Below, in pieces: positions 57,608-63,877 of a DNA stretch of 63,877 nt. This DNA comes from Subtercola vilae. GTDB taxonomy: Bacteria > Actinomycetota > Actinomycetes > Actinomycetales > Microbacteriaceae. The notes under the pieces are model-generated. The model was not told the DNA's origin. It was given only the letters and a program-made list of their open reading frames with translations, and ran no database searches. Where the stretch lies: the NCBI RefSeq assembly GCF_004923255.1, contig NZ_QYRT01000020.1, positions 1-63,877 on the forward strand, written 5' to 3'. The translations under genes and the position numbers were made by a program. The first letter of the stretch is position 1. Each line of letters begins with the position of its first letter.

Positions 57608-58396
57608 CTAAATCGTGTCCAAAAGTCCAGTACCGGGTTTTGCGACATGCAGCGTGGTGCCGCTTCTGGCAAAAAGCCCGAGCTGGTCGACCGGGGCCTC
57701 GGCGTCGGTGACGAGGTGGGTGATCTGCTCTGTCGAGATGGTCTGGATCGCCGTGCGTACTCCGAACTTGGTGTGGTCGACGAGCGCAACGATCTCGTGG
57801 CCAGCCGCTGCCATGGCGCGGTCAGAGTCGGCGACCGTCATGTTCGGCGTCGACAGCCCGAAGTCGGCCACCAGCCCGTTGCCCGAGACGAACGTCTTGT
57901 CGGCGTGTATTCCGCGCAGAGTGCGGTTGGTCGCCTCGCCCACGAATGCCCGAATGGATGCCCGCAGCGTGCCGCCCGTCATGATCACCTCGTTCGCTGT
58001 CGCCTGCACAAAGGCCTCGGCGACCGGCAACGAATTGGTGATGACCGTCAGCCCGGTCTTCTGCAGCAGTGATTCGGCGAACGCTTCTGTCGTCGTGCCG
58101 GGCCCGATGATGATCACGTCGCCGTCGTGCACGAGGGTGGCGGCGAGCCGGCCAATCGCGTACTTCTCGTCGATGGCCTGCACGATCTTCTCGGCGTACG
58201 ACGACTCACGAGACGGTGGCCCGGCCACGGCGCCGCCATGGGTGCGGGTGAGCATGCCGACCGAATCGAGGTACACCAGGTCACGGCGAATGGTGACCGC
58301 GGAGGTCTCCAGGCTCTCGGCAAGTGAGCTGATGGAGACGGCCCCATCGGCCCTCAGGGCCTCGAGAATCATATTGCGTCGCTGCGCTGCAATCAC
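57608..58396 (-). CDS. DeoR-family sugar regulator
   Basis: The protein has 262 residues. The N-terminal helix-turn-helix is ISSLAESLETSAVTIRRDLVYLD. The DeoRC sensor domain has VIIIGPGTTTEAFAE, VITNSLPVAEA and VDHTKFGV. It lies just upstream of the importer genes in the same direction and likely represses them until a sugar phosphate binds. A short dyad, CGAAC-aaa-GTTCG at 58409-58421, may be its own control site. Confidence 0.91.
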   Translation of the reverse strand: MIAAQRRNMILEALRADGAVSISSLAESLETSAVTIRRDLVYLDSVGMLTRTHGGAVAGPPSRESSYAEKIVQAIDEKYAIGRLAATLVHDGDVIIIGPGTTTEAFAESLLQKTGLTVITNSLPVAEAFVQATANEVIMTGGTLRASIRAFVGEATNRTLRGIHADKTFVSGNGLVADFGLSTPNMTVADSDRAMAAAGHEIVALVDHTKFGVRTAIQTISTEQITHLVTDAEAPVDQLGLFARSGTTLHVAKPGTGLLDTI

Positions 58397-58481
58397 CCGG
58401 CCATACTACGAACAAAGTTCGGAGAATGACCAATTCTGATCGTTTTGCCCCCGGTTGGTGTGCGCGGTGCGGGGTGAAACG

Positions 58482-59147
58482 TCAGGCGTCGGCGATGTGC
58501 TTCGAGCCGAGATCGGGCAGGCTCGGCGTGCTGAACCGCAGAGTGATCGATGCGCGCGACTCGGCTCCGACCTCCTCGTCGTCGGGCTCGGCGTTCTGCT
58601 CCTCGAGCGCACGGTAGACCGTCGCACGCGAGGTGCCGAGCTGCTGGGCGATCTCCCGCACAGAGGCGCCTTGGTCGCGCAGCATCGCCACTCGTTCGAT
58701 GTTCGTCTGCGACAGCGCCCGCGGCCTGCCGCCAACACGCCCACGAGCCCGGGCGGCATACACGCCCACCATCGTGCGCTCACGAATCAGTGTCTTCTCG
58801 AGGTCGGTGAACGCGTGGATGAACCGCAGCAGCGCCACCGATTCGGGCCCGCCCGTGTCGAGCCCCTCCGTGATCGAACGCACTCCCACCCCGCGCCCGG
58901 CGAGCAGTTCGAGCAGCGACAGCACCTGCGCTGAGGTGCTCGCGAGCCGGTCGAGCCGCCACACTACGAGCGTGTCGTTCGGGGTGATCTCATCGAGCGC
59001 CGCCGTGAGCTGGGCACGGGTGGGCGTGGCCGAATTGGCACTGATGTCTTCGTAGAACTCGGTCACCCCGCGCTGCCGCAAGATGTCGCGCTGGTAGTCG
59101 GAGTTGTGCTCGAGCGGCCCAACCCAGATGTATCCGACATCTGTCAT
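58482..59147 (-). CDS. degenerate serine-recombinase homologue with C-terminal HTH
   Basis: A 221-residue resolvase-fold protein. It aligns collinearly with Tn3/gamma-delta resolvase, but the segment YARVS becomes YIWVG: the catalytic Ser10 is G10 and Arg8 is W8. The later RLDRLAS keeps R67 but has S70 where the family has Arg71. R44 and the ERT helix remain. The C-terminal HTH (GASVREIAQQLGTSRATVYRAL) is intact. It is probably a DNA-binding protein without recombinase activity. It is divergent from the GH2 gene. Confidence 0.9.
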   Translation of the reverse strand: MTDVGYIWVGPLEHNSDYQRDILRQRGVTEFYEDISANSATPTRAQLTAALDEITPNDTLVVWRLDRLASTSAQVLSLLELLAGRGVGVRSITEGLDTGGPESVALLRFIHAFTDLEKTLIRERTMVGVYAARARGRVGGRPRALSQTNIERVAMLRDQGASVREIAQQLGTSRATVYRALEEQNAEPDDEEVGAESRASITLRFSTPSLPDLGSKHIADA

Positions 59148-59212
59148 GCAGGGAGCGTATCACCGCAATCCCGGCGTTCTGGGGTGCGAATCGGGGCTCT
59201 CTGAAAAAGAGT

Positions 59213-59228
59213 CTGTACTTTCGTACAG
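59213..59228. promoter_or_regulatory. palindrome upstream of the GH2 gene
   Basis: The perfect dyad CTGTAC-tttc-GTACAG lies between the resolvase-like gene and the GH2 gene, 51 nt before the latter's ATG. The AT-rich GTTTTAGAG follows. It is a candidate site for the divergent DNA-binding protein. Inference only. Confidence 0.5.
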
Positions 59229-59278
59229 GTTTTAGAGACACTGTCACAGCTGCTTATCAAAGACGAAAGGCAAATTTC

Positions 59279-62200
59279 ATGACCCAACACCCCCCTCGGC
59301 GTGGTCGAGCCTCGGCCGGGCTCGCCCTGCTGGTGACGAGCGCTCTGGCGCTGGGCGGAGTGCTCGCACTCGCCTCGCCGGCTGCAGCGTCACCCGCTGG
59401 GCAACTGCTCGCCGCGCCCGCCCTGCCCAGTGTTCACGGCCTCAAAGGAGAATACTTCCTCTCGTCGGCCGCCGGAGCCGACGACCTCGCCGAGCTGAAG
59501 GCCACCCGCCTCGACTCATCGATCAATTTTCCCGATCTGGTGAGCGCCTACCAAGACCTGACCGGCCGAAACACCGACACGGCGGCCCGCTGGACGGGCG
59601 AGATCGCACCGAAATTCAGCGAAGATTACACATTCTCGGCCATCGGCGACAACGGCTTTCGCGTCTGGATCAACGGCACGCTCGTCATCGACCACTGGCA
59701 GAAAGACTGGGACAACGAGCAGACCGCCCAGCCCATCACGCTCGTCGCCGGCACCCATTACGACGTGAAGGTCGAGCAGTTCCAGGAGACGGGAGGTGCG
59801 AACATGTTCCTCCGCTGGCAGAGTGCCAGCCAGGCCCGCGAGATCGTTCCCGCCGACGCGTTCTACGCACCCGCCGGCTACCCGGCCTTCGCTGCCGACG
59901 CGGCTGTTCCTACCGACGGCCAATCTGTCGCACTCACGTTCCCGAACGACGTCGAGGGGCTCGACAGCGCCATCACGAGCCACCTCGCGGTGACCGTCAG
60001 CGGCCAGACCTACCCTCTTGACGGCGTGACGGTGGCGGATGCCCGGCACCTCACCCTCGCCCTCGGAGCCCAGATCGACCGCAACGTCATTGTGCGCATT
60101 TCGTACGACGGACTCGGTACGGCCACCTCGAACGGCGCCCCCGTTCCGGCCTTCGATCTGCCGGTGATCAACGGCTCGACCTATGCGATGCAGACCGAGT
60201 TCTCGGCCACGATCGACAAGAGCGCTCCGCTGCCCGAGTATCCTCGCCCGCAACTGGTGCGAGATGCGTGGCAGAACCTCAACGGGCCGTGGCAGTTCAG
60301 TGGGGCATCCGAAACCGACGCCCCACCCGTGGGCCAGACCCTCGCCGAGACGGTCACCGTGCCGTACCCGATCGAGTCGTATCTGTCGGGCATCGAGCGC
60401 CACGAAGACCACATGTTCTACAAGCGCAGCATTTCGGTGCCGGCCGACTGGAAGGTGGCCGCTTCGGGTGGCAACCGCCTGCAGCTGAACTTCGGTGCGG
60501 TCGACTACCGGGCCACTGTGTGGTTGAACGGCGTCAAGGTGGGCGAGCACACCGGCGGCTACCTGCCGTTCACCGTCGACCTCACCGACGCACTGAAGTC
60601 GGGTGCTGACCAAGAGCTGATCGTCGGCGTCACCGACACCACCAGCACCGACCAGCCGGTTGGCAAGCAGCGCGCCAACCCGAGCGGTATCTTCTACACG
60701 CCGAGCTCTGGCATCTGGCAGACGGTGTGGATGGAGCCCGTGGCACCCGTGTCGATCGACTCGGTTGTGGCGACGCCCAACATTCACGCGAACACCGCAA
60801 GCGTGACCGTGGCCTCGGCTTCGGCCAACGCCGGAGACACCGTGACGGTCATCGCGCGCGATGCGAACGGCGCAGAGGTCGGCCGCACGTCTGGCTCGGC
60901 CAACAGTGCCCTCACGCTGCCGGTGCCGAACGCCCACCTGTGGAGCCCCGACGACCCGTACCTGTACGGGCTCGACGTGTCGATCACCGGCGGCGATACG
61001 GCGACAAGCTACTTCGGTATGCGCTCCATCGCCATCAGCACGGTGAACGGGGTGCAGAAGATCACGCTGAATGACAAGCCGACCTTCTTGCTCTCGACGC
61101 TCGACCAGGGCTACTGGCCAGAGAGCCAGTACACGCAGCCGACGGATGCCGCACTCAAGTTCGACTTGCAGCAGACGAAGAACATGGCTTTCAACACCAT
61201 TCGCAAGCACATCAAGGTCGAATCGGCACGGTTCTACTACTACGCCGACACGCTCGGGTTGATGGTGTGGCAAGACGCCGTTCCCGGAGGCACCGATGCG
61301 CTCAACTCGACGGCAACGCAGAACAACCTGGTCGACGAGATGCACCAGACGGTCGACGCTCTGAAAGGGTTCACGTCGATCATCGGCTGGACCATCTTCA
61401 ACGAGGGCTGGAGCGAGTGGAACACTACGGTGACCGGCCAGATCGCCGATTCGGTGAAGGCACAAGACCCGTCGCGGCTCGTGAACGCGCGAAGCGGCCT
61501 GAACTGCTGCAACCTGCCCGGCGACTCGGGCAAGGGTGACGTCATCGACTGGCACAGCTACCCGGGCCCCGGGCTCGCCAGCCCCGACCCCACCCGGGCC
61601 GCGGTCGACGGCGAGCACGGCGGATTCTCCTACAGTGTGGTCGGGCACACCTGGCCGGGTGCGTTCGCGCCCTACCAGGCCGTGAAGAACTCGGCCGAGC
61701 TCACAGCAGCCTATGTCGCCAACACGAAGACGCTCATCGAGCCGGCCCGCACGTTCTTGTCGGGCTCGGTCTACACGCAGATCAGCGACGTCGAAGGCGA
61801 AGTGAACGGCTTCTTCACCTACGACCGGCGCGTGGCCAAGATGGATCTGGCGCAGGTTCGGGCCGTCAACCTGCAGGTTGTCGCGGCCGGCGCCTCCGCG
61901 GGCAATGCCATTCCCACCGCCCCCGGGCTGGTGGGCGACGCCAGCTGGCCGTTCGACGAAGGCAGCGGCACCGCCGCAGCCGACGTGACGGGTAACGGTC
62001 ACGACCTCACTCTGCAGGGCGGGGCTGGATGGTCGGCAGGGCACAGTGGCTCGGCCGTACAGCTCTCGGGCGCGGGGCAGTTCGCGAGTGCATCCGCACC
62101 CACCGTCGACACCGCGGCTAGCTACACGGTGTCGGCACGCGTCAAGCTCGACACAATGCCGGCGAACTGGGTGACCGCGCTGAGCCAAGAAGGAACAAGC

Positions 62201-62833
62201 GGGCAGAGCTCGTTCTTCTTGCAGTACGGGCACGGCGGGTTCGCGTTCAGCCTGCCGGGCGAGAAGCGGGCGGTGAGCACCACTGAGGTGGAGCTCGGTC
62301 GTTGGTACCAGCTCACCGGTGTGTGGGATTCGGCGAAGCAGGAGGCCCGGCTCTACGTCGACGGCGTTCTCGCCGGGTCGGTCGCAACCGGTGGTGTGGG
62401 ATCAGCGGGCCGTACGCTCGTCGGTGCCGGGGAGTTCAACGGTGCGCTGGTCGACTTCTGGCCGGGCGCCATCGACGAGGTGCACGCGTACTCGCGCGTG
62501 CTGACCGAGGCCGAGATCGTTCGGGTTGTGAACAACGACCTGGTCGATGTGGTTGATCCGGGTACGCCGGTCGACCCCGGTACGGGTGTCGACCCCGGTA
62601 CGGGCGCGGGTGGCCCGTCGACCGGCGGTACTGGCTCGGGGGCAACACCGCTGCCGGGTGCTGCCGGAAACGGATCGAACGGATCGAACGGATCGGGCAG
62701 TTCGGGCAGTTCGGCCGGTGTGGGCCTCGCCAACACCGGGCTCGAGATCGGGGGCGGAGTGCTCGCTGCACTGCTGCTTCTCGCCCTCGGCGCCGGCGCC
62801 ATCCTGGTGCGCCGCCGACACCGCGCTGGCTGA
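59279..62833 (+). CDS. secreted, wall-anchored glycoside hydrolase family 2 enzyme
   Basis: A 1184-residue surface enzyme. The Sec signal peptide ends near residue 37 (ASPAAA). A PA14 carbohydrate-binding domain spans about 54-200. The GH2 sugar-binding and Ig-like domains (about 318-590) precede a TIM barrel, with E709 in IFNEGW as acid/base and E779 in VDGEHGG as likely nucleophile. A LamG/concanavalin-like domain is at about 887-1070. A DPGT and NGS repeat linker leads to LANTG (1150-1154), a TM helix and RRRHRAG, the sortase anchor. Specificity (beta-galactosidase, glucuronidase, galactofuranosidase) is not fixed by sequence. Confidence 0.93.
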   Translation: MTQHPPRRGRASAGLALLVTSALALGGVLALASPAAASPAGQLLAAPALPSVHGLKGEYFLSSAAGADDLAELKATRLDSSINFPDLVSAYQDLTGRNTDTAARWTGEIAPKFSEDYTFSAIGDNGFRVWINGTLVIDHWQKDWDNEQTAQPITLVAGTHYDVKVEQFQETGGANMFLRWQSASQAREIVPADAFYAPAGYPAFAADAAVPTDGQSVALTFPNDVEGLDSAITSHLAVTVSGQTYPLDGVTVADARHLTLALGAQIDRNVIVRISYDGLGTATSNGAPVPAFDLPVINGSTYAMQTEFSATIDKSAPLPEYPRPQLVRDAWQNLNGPWQFSGASETDAPPVGQTLAETVTVPYPIESYLSGIERHEDHMFYKRSISVPADWKVAASGGNRLQLNFGAVDYRATVWLNGVKVGEHTGGYLPFTVDLTDALKSGADQELIVGVTDTTSTDQPVGKQRANPSGIFYTPSSGIWQTVWMEPVAPVSIDSVVATPNIHANTASVTVASASANAGDTVTVIARDANGAEVGRTSGSANSALTLPVPNAHLWSPDDPYLYGLDVSITGGDTATSYFGMRSIAISTVNGVQKITLNDKPTFLLSTLDQGYWPESQYTQPTDAALKFDLQQTKNMAFNTIRKHIKVESARFYYYADTLGLMVWQDAVPGGTDALNSTATQNNLVDEMHQTVDALKGFTSIIGWTIFNEGWSEWNTTVTGQIADSVKAQDPSRLVNARSGLNCCNLPGDSGKGDVIDWHSYPGPGLASPDPTRAAVDGEHGGFSYSVVGHTWPGAFAPYQAVKNSAELTAAYVANTKTLIEPARTFLSGSVYTQISDVEGEVNGFFTYDRRVAKMDLAQVRAVNLQVVAAGASAGNAIPTAPGLVGDASWPFDEGSGTAAADVTGNGHDLTLQGGAGWSAGHSGSAVQLSGAGQFASASAPTVDTAASYTVSARVKLDTMPANWVTALSQEGTSGQSSFFLQYGHGGFAFSLPGEKRAVSTTEVELGRWYQLTGVWDSAKQEARLYVDGVLAGSVATGGVGSAGRTLVGAGEFNGALVDFWPGAIDEVHAYSRVLTEAEIVRVVNNDLVDVVDPGTPVDPGTGVDPGTGAGGPSTGGTGSGATPLPGAAGNGSNGSNGSGSSGSSAGVGLANTGLEIGGGVLAALLLLALGAGAILVRRRHRAG

Positions 62834-62841
62834 GCGCACGC

Positions 62842-62889
62842 ACAGAGCAGGGCCGGTATTCGCTTCGGGCGGGTACCGGCCCTCTGTCT
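62842..62889 (+). terminator. terminator after the GH2 gene
   Basis: The perfect 10-bp arms AGGGCCGGTA (62849-62858) and TACCGGCCCT (62874-62883), extended by ACAG/CTGT, form a strong hairpin followed by CTTTC. It lies 9-50 nt after the GH2 stop. Confidence 0.8.
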
Positions 62890-62977
62890 TTCGCCGCCGA
62901 AGCGCGACAATCGGGTTCTGGTCGCGCTGCGATCAGCTACCGTTGAAGTCGCGAACCTTGAATGGGAGACAGATCAA

Positions 62978-63490
62978 ATGGCTAGTACGGCAACCAAATG
63001 CCCGGTATGTGGGCGGTCGATTGCTGTGGGGCTCGTCTCGAACTCCATGATTCAGCACGAGAACAAAAACGGTGAACGCTGCAAGGGTTCGGGGCAGATG
63101 CCCACTGTGTCGCAAGCGGCCGCTGCACGGGCATCCGGCACCCGCCCTTCGGCAGGCAGCGCGGTTCGCTCGAGCACCGCGAAGGCGGCAACACCGGCTC
63201 GCTCGACCCCGGCGCCCCGCAGCGGCGTGACCGTGCGTCGCGTGGAGGTCGACCAAGACCGCCTGCGCCAGCGCGAAGAGAAGATGGAGCAGCTGCGCCT
63301 CGAGCGCGAAGAACGGGCTCGCGCCCGCAACGAGTTCTACACCGTTCAGTTCGACGAGCCGTCTGCTGATGCCGCGGAGTCGTCGGCCGAGCCGGCCGAG
63401 TCTGCCGAGCTGGCCGAGTCTGCAGACGCCACCGACGCCACCGACACCAGCGCCGTGACGCCAGAGTCGACGCCCGGCACCGAGGCGTAA
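62978..63490 (+). CDS. zinc-ribbon-like protein with coiled coil and acidic tail
   Basis: The protein has 170 residues. The N-terminal KCPVCGRSI...HENKNGERCKG has a CxxC and later His and Cys, a probable single zinc site. A Ser/Ala/Pro-rich linker follows, then a charged helix (DQDRLRQREEKMEQLRLEREER) and an acidic Ala/Glu tail. I know no function for it. Start ATG follows GGGAGAC. Confidence 0.8.
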   Translation: MASTATKCPVCGRSIAVGLVSNSMIQHENKNGERCKGSGQMPTVSQAAAARASGTRPSAGSAVRSSTAKAATPARSTPAPRSGVTVRRVEVDQDRLRQREEKMEQLRLEREERARARNEFYTVQFDEPSADAAESSAEPAESAELAESADATDATDTSAVTPESTPGTEA

Positions 63491-63824
63491 ACAGGCGCGG
63501 TCACCCCGCAGTGCGTGCTTCGCGGCCGGGCGCAACGTCACTGTTGCGTTCCGGGCGCGAATTCTGAGCAGTTATTCAGCTTTGACCCGTATGGTGATGG
63601 CTTCGCCCAAGCGGCCCACTGTGGCCCGGGGTGAAACGCGAGACGCCTTCGCTCTCGTTTTACGACACCGACAGTCAAATCCTCGTCGTGGGCCCGCCGC
63701 TTACCCCGGTCTCGCCCGCGTCTCAGCCCTTCGGCGTTCGCGTTCGCGCGTGCTGCCCCGGGCCGTGTGGATGCACGTGCCAGCGTTCGACGGCCCCGTG
63801 CGCGTCGGCCGACCATTGGAACAC
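63491..63824. other. 334-nt stretch without a supported gene
   Basis: No open frame here has convincing codon use or domain content. An AT-richer patch around 63567-63600 could hold a promoter for the gene at 63825. An open frame on the minus strand is Arg-rich and looks like antisense noise. Confidence 0.5.
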
Positions 63825-63877
63825 ATGCGCCTGCCCAACTTCGTCACCCGACTCACCCGCTCGGCCAGCCCCACCCG
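63825..63877 (+). CDS. start of a gene cut by the window end
   Basis: From ATG 63825 an open frame reads MRLPNFVTRLTRSASPT and runs off the window. GGAA is 5 nt upstream. The basic, hydrophobic start could be a membrane or secreted protein, but 17 residues are too few to say. Confidence 0.4.
   Translation, partial: MRLPNFVTRLTRSASPT

Noticed and set aside
58482-59147. Active transposon resolvase or mobile element
   Set aside because: The catalytic Ser and Arg residues are missing and no transposase, terminal repeat or res site is nearby.
59516-62233. Long open frame on the minus strand opposite the GH2 gene (905 codons)
   Set aside because: It is antisense to a complete GH2 gene, is rich in Arg, Val, Gly and His, and has no domain; a by-product of high GC3.
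63538-63816. Minus-strand open frame near the window end
   Set aside because: Composition is Arg/Ala-rich, there is no ribosome site and no domain.

Overview
This window is GC-rich, densely coded actinobacterial chromosome, most probably from the family Microbacteriaceae. The evidence is the 5S rRNA, the recN-pyrG-nudix-xerD-parA-scpA-scpB-rluB-tyrA-cmk-der order, frequent GTG starts, 1-17 nt translational overlaps, and an LAxTG-type wall-anchor signal on a surface enzyme. No insertion sequence, prophage, CRISPR array or plasmid backbone was seen. The only recombinase-like genes are the housekeeping xerD and a serine-recombinase homologue that has lost its catalytic residues.

Region 1 (1-17.9 kb) is conserved core. 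It starts with a 5S rRNA gene and its terminator. A long forward run follows: a TPR-like protein, a HAD phosphatase, a small protein, TlyA rRNA methyltransferase, NAD kinase, RecN, a DHA2-type exporter, CTP synthase, a Nudix hydrolase, XerD, a Soj-like ATPase, ScpA, ScpB, an RluB-type pseudouridine synthase, prephenate dehydrogenase, cytidylate kinase and the GTPase Der. Many of these overlap and are probably cotranscribed.

Region 2 (17.9-20.4 kb) holds a divergent ArgP/LysG regulator and LysE exporter, a MOSC protein and a tRNA-Pro(GGG).

Region 3 (20.6-32.1 kb) is an IclR-controlled catabolic operon. An OpuC-type ABC importer is translationally coupled to a homologue of formaldehyde-activating enzyme (Fae). 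These are followed by an enolase-superfamily dehydratase/racemase, two aldehyde dehydrogenases, a beta-hydroxyacid dehydrogenase and an iron-type alcohol dehydrogenase. No tetrahydromethanopterin enzymes are present. The pathway is not one I recognise.

Region 4 (32.1-43.1 kb) carries an ANT(6)-like nucleotidyltransferase, a small membrane protein, a divergent XRE regulator/SDR pair, a Na+/H+ antiporter, and a LacI-regulated Frc-like sugar importer with a PfkB kinase. Two near-identical perfect or near-perfect palindromes lie between the importer and the LacI gene.

Region 5 (43.2-51.2 kb) is an eight-gene operon: flavin reductase, NMT1/THI5-type ABC importer, RutA-like flavin monooxygenase, RutB-like cysteine hydrolase, NtaA/DszA-like flavin monooxygenase and an MFS exporter. 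It looks like import and reduced-flavin-dependent ring or amide cleavage of a small N-heterocycle or amide.

Region 6 (51.4-63.9 kb) contains a rhodanese, an orphan P-loop ATPase behind a long inverted repeat, a DeoR-regulated YtfQRT-YjfF-like (galactofuranose-type) importer, a degenerate serine-recombinase homologue, and a 1184-residue secreted, wall-anchored GH2 enzyme that may feed the importer. A zinc-ribbon-like protein and the start of a further gene close the window.
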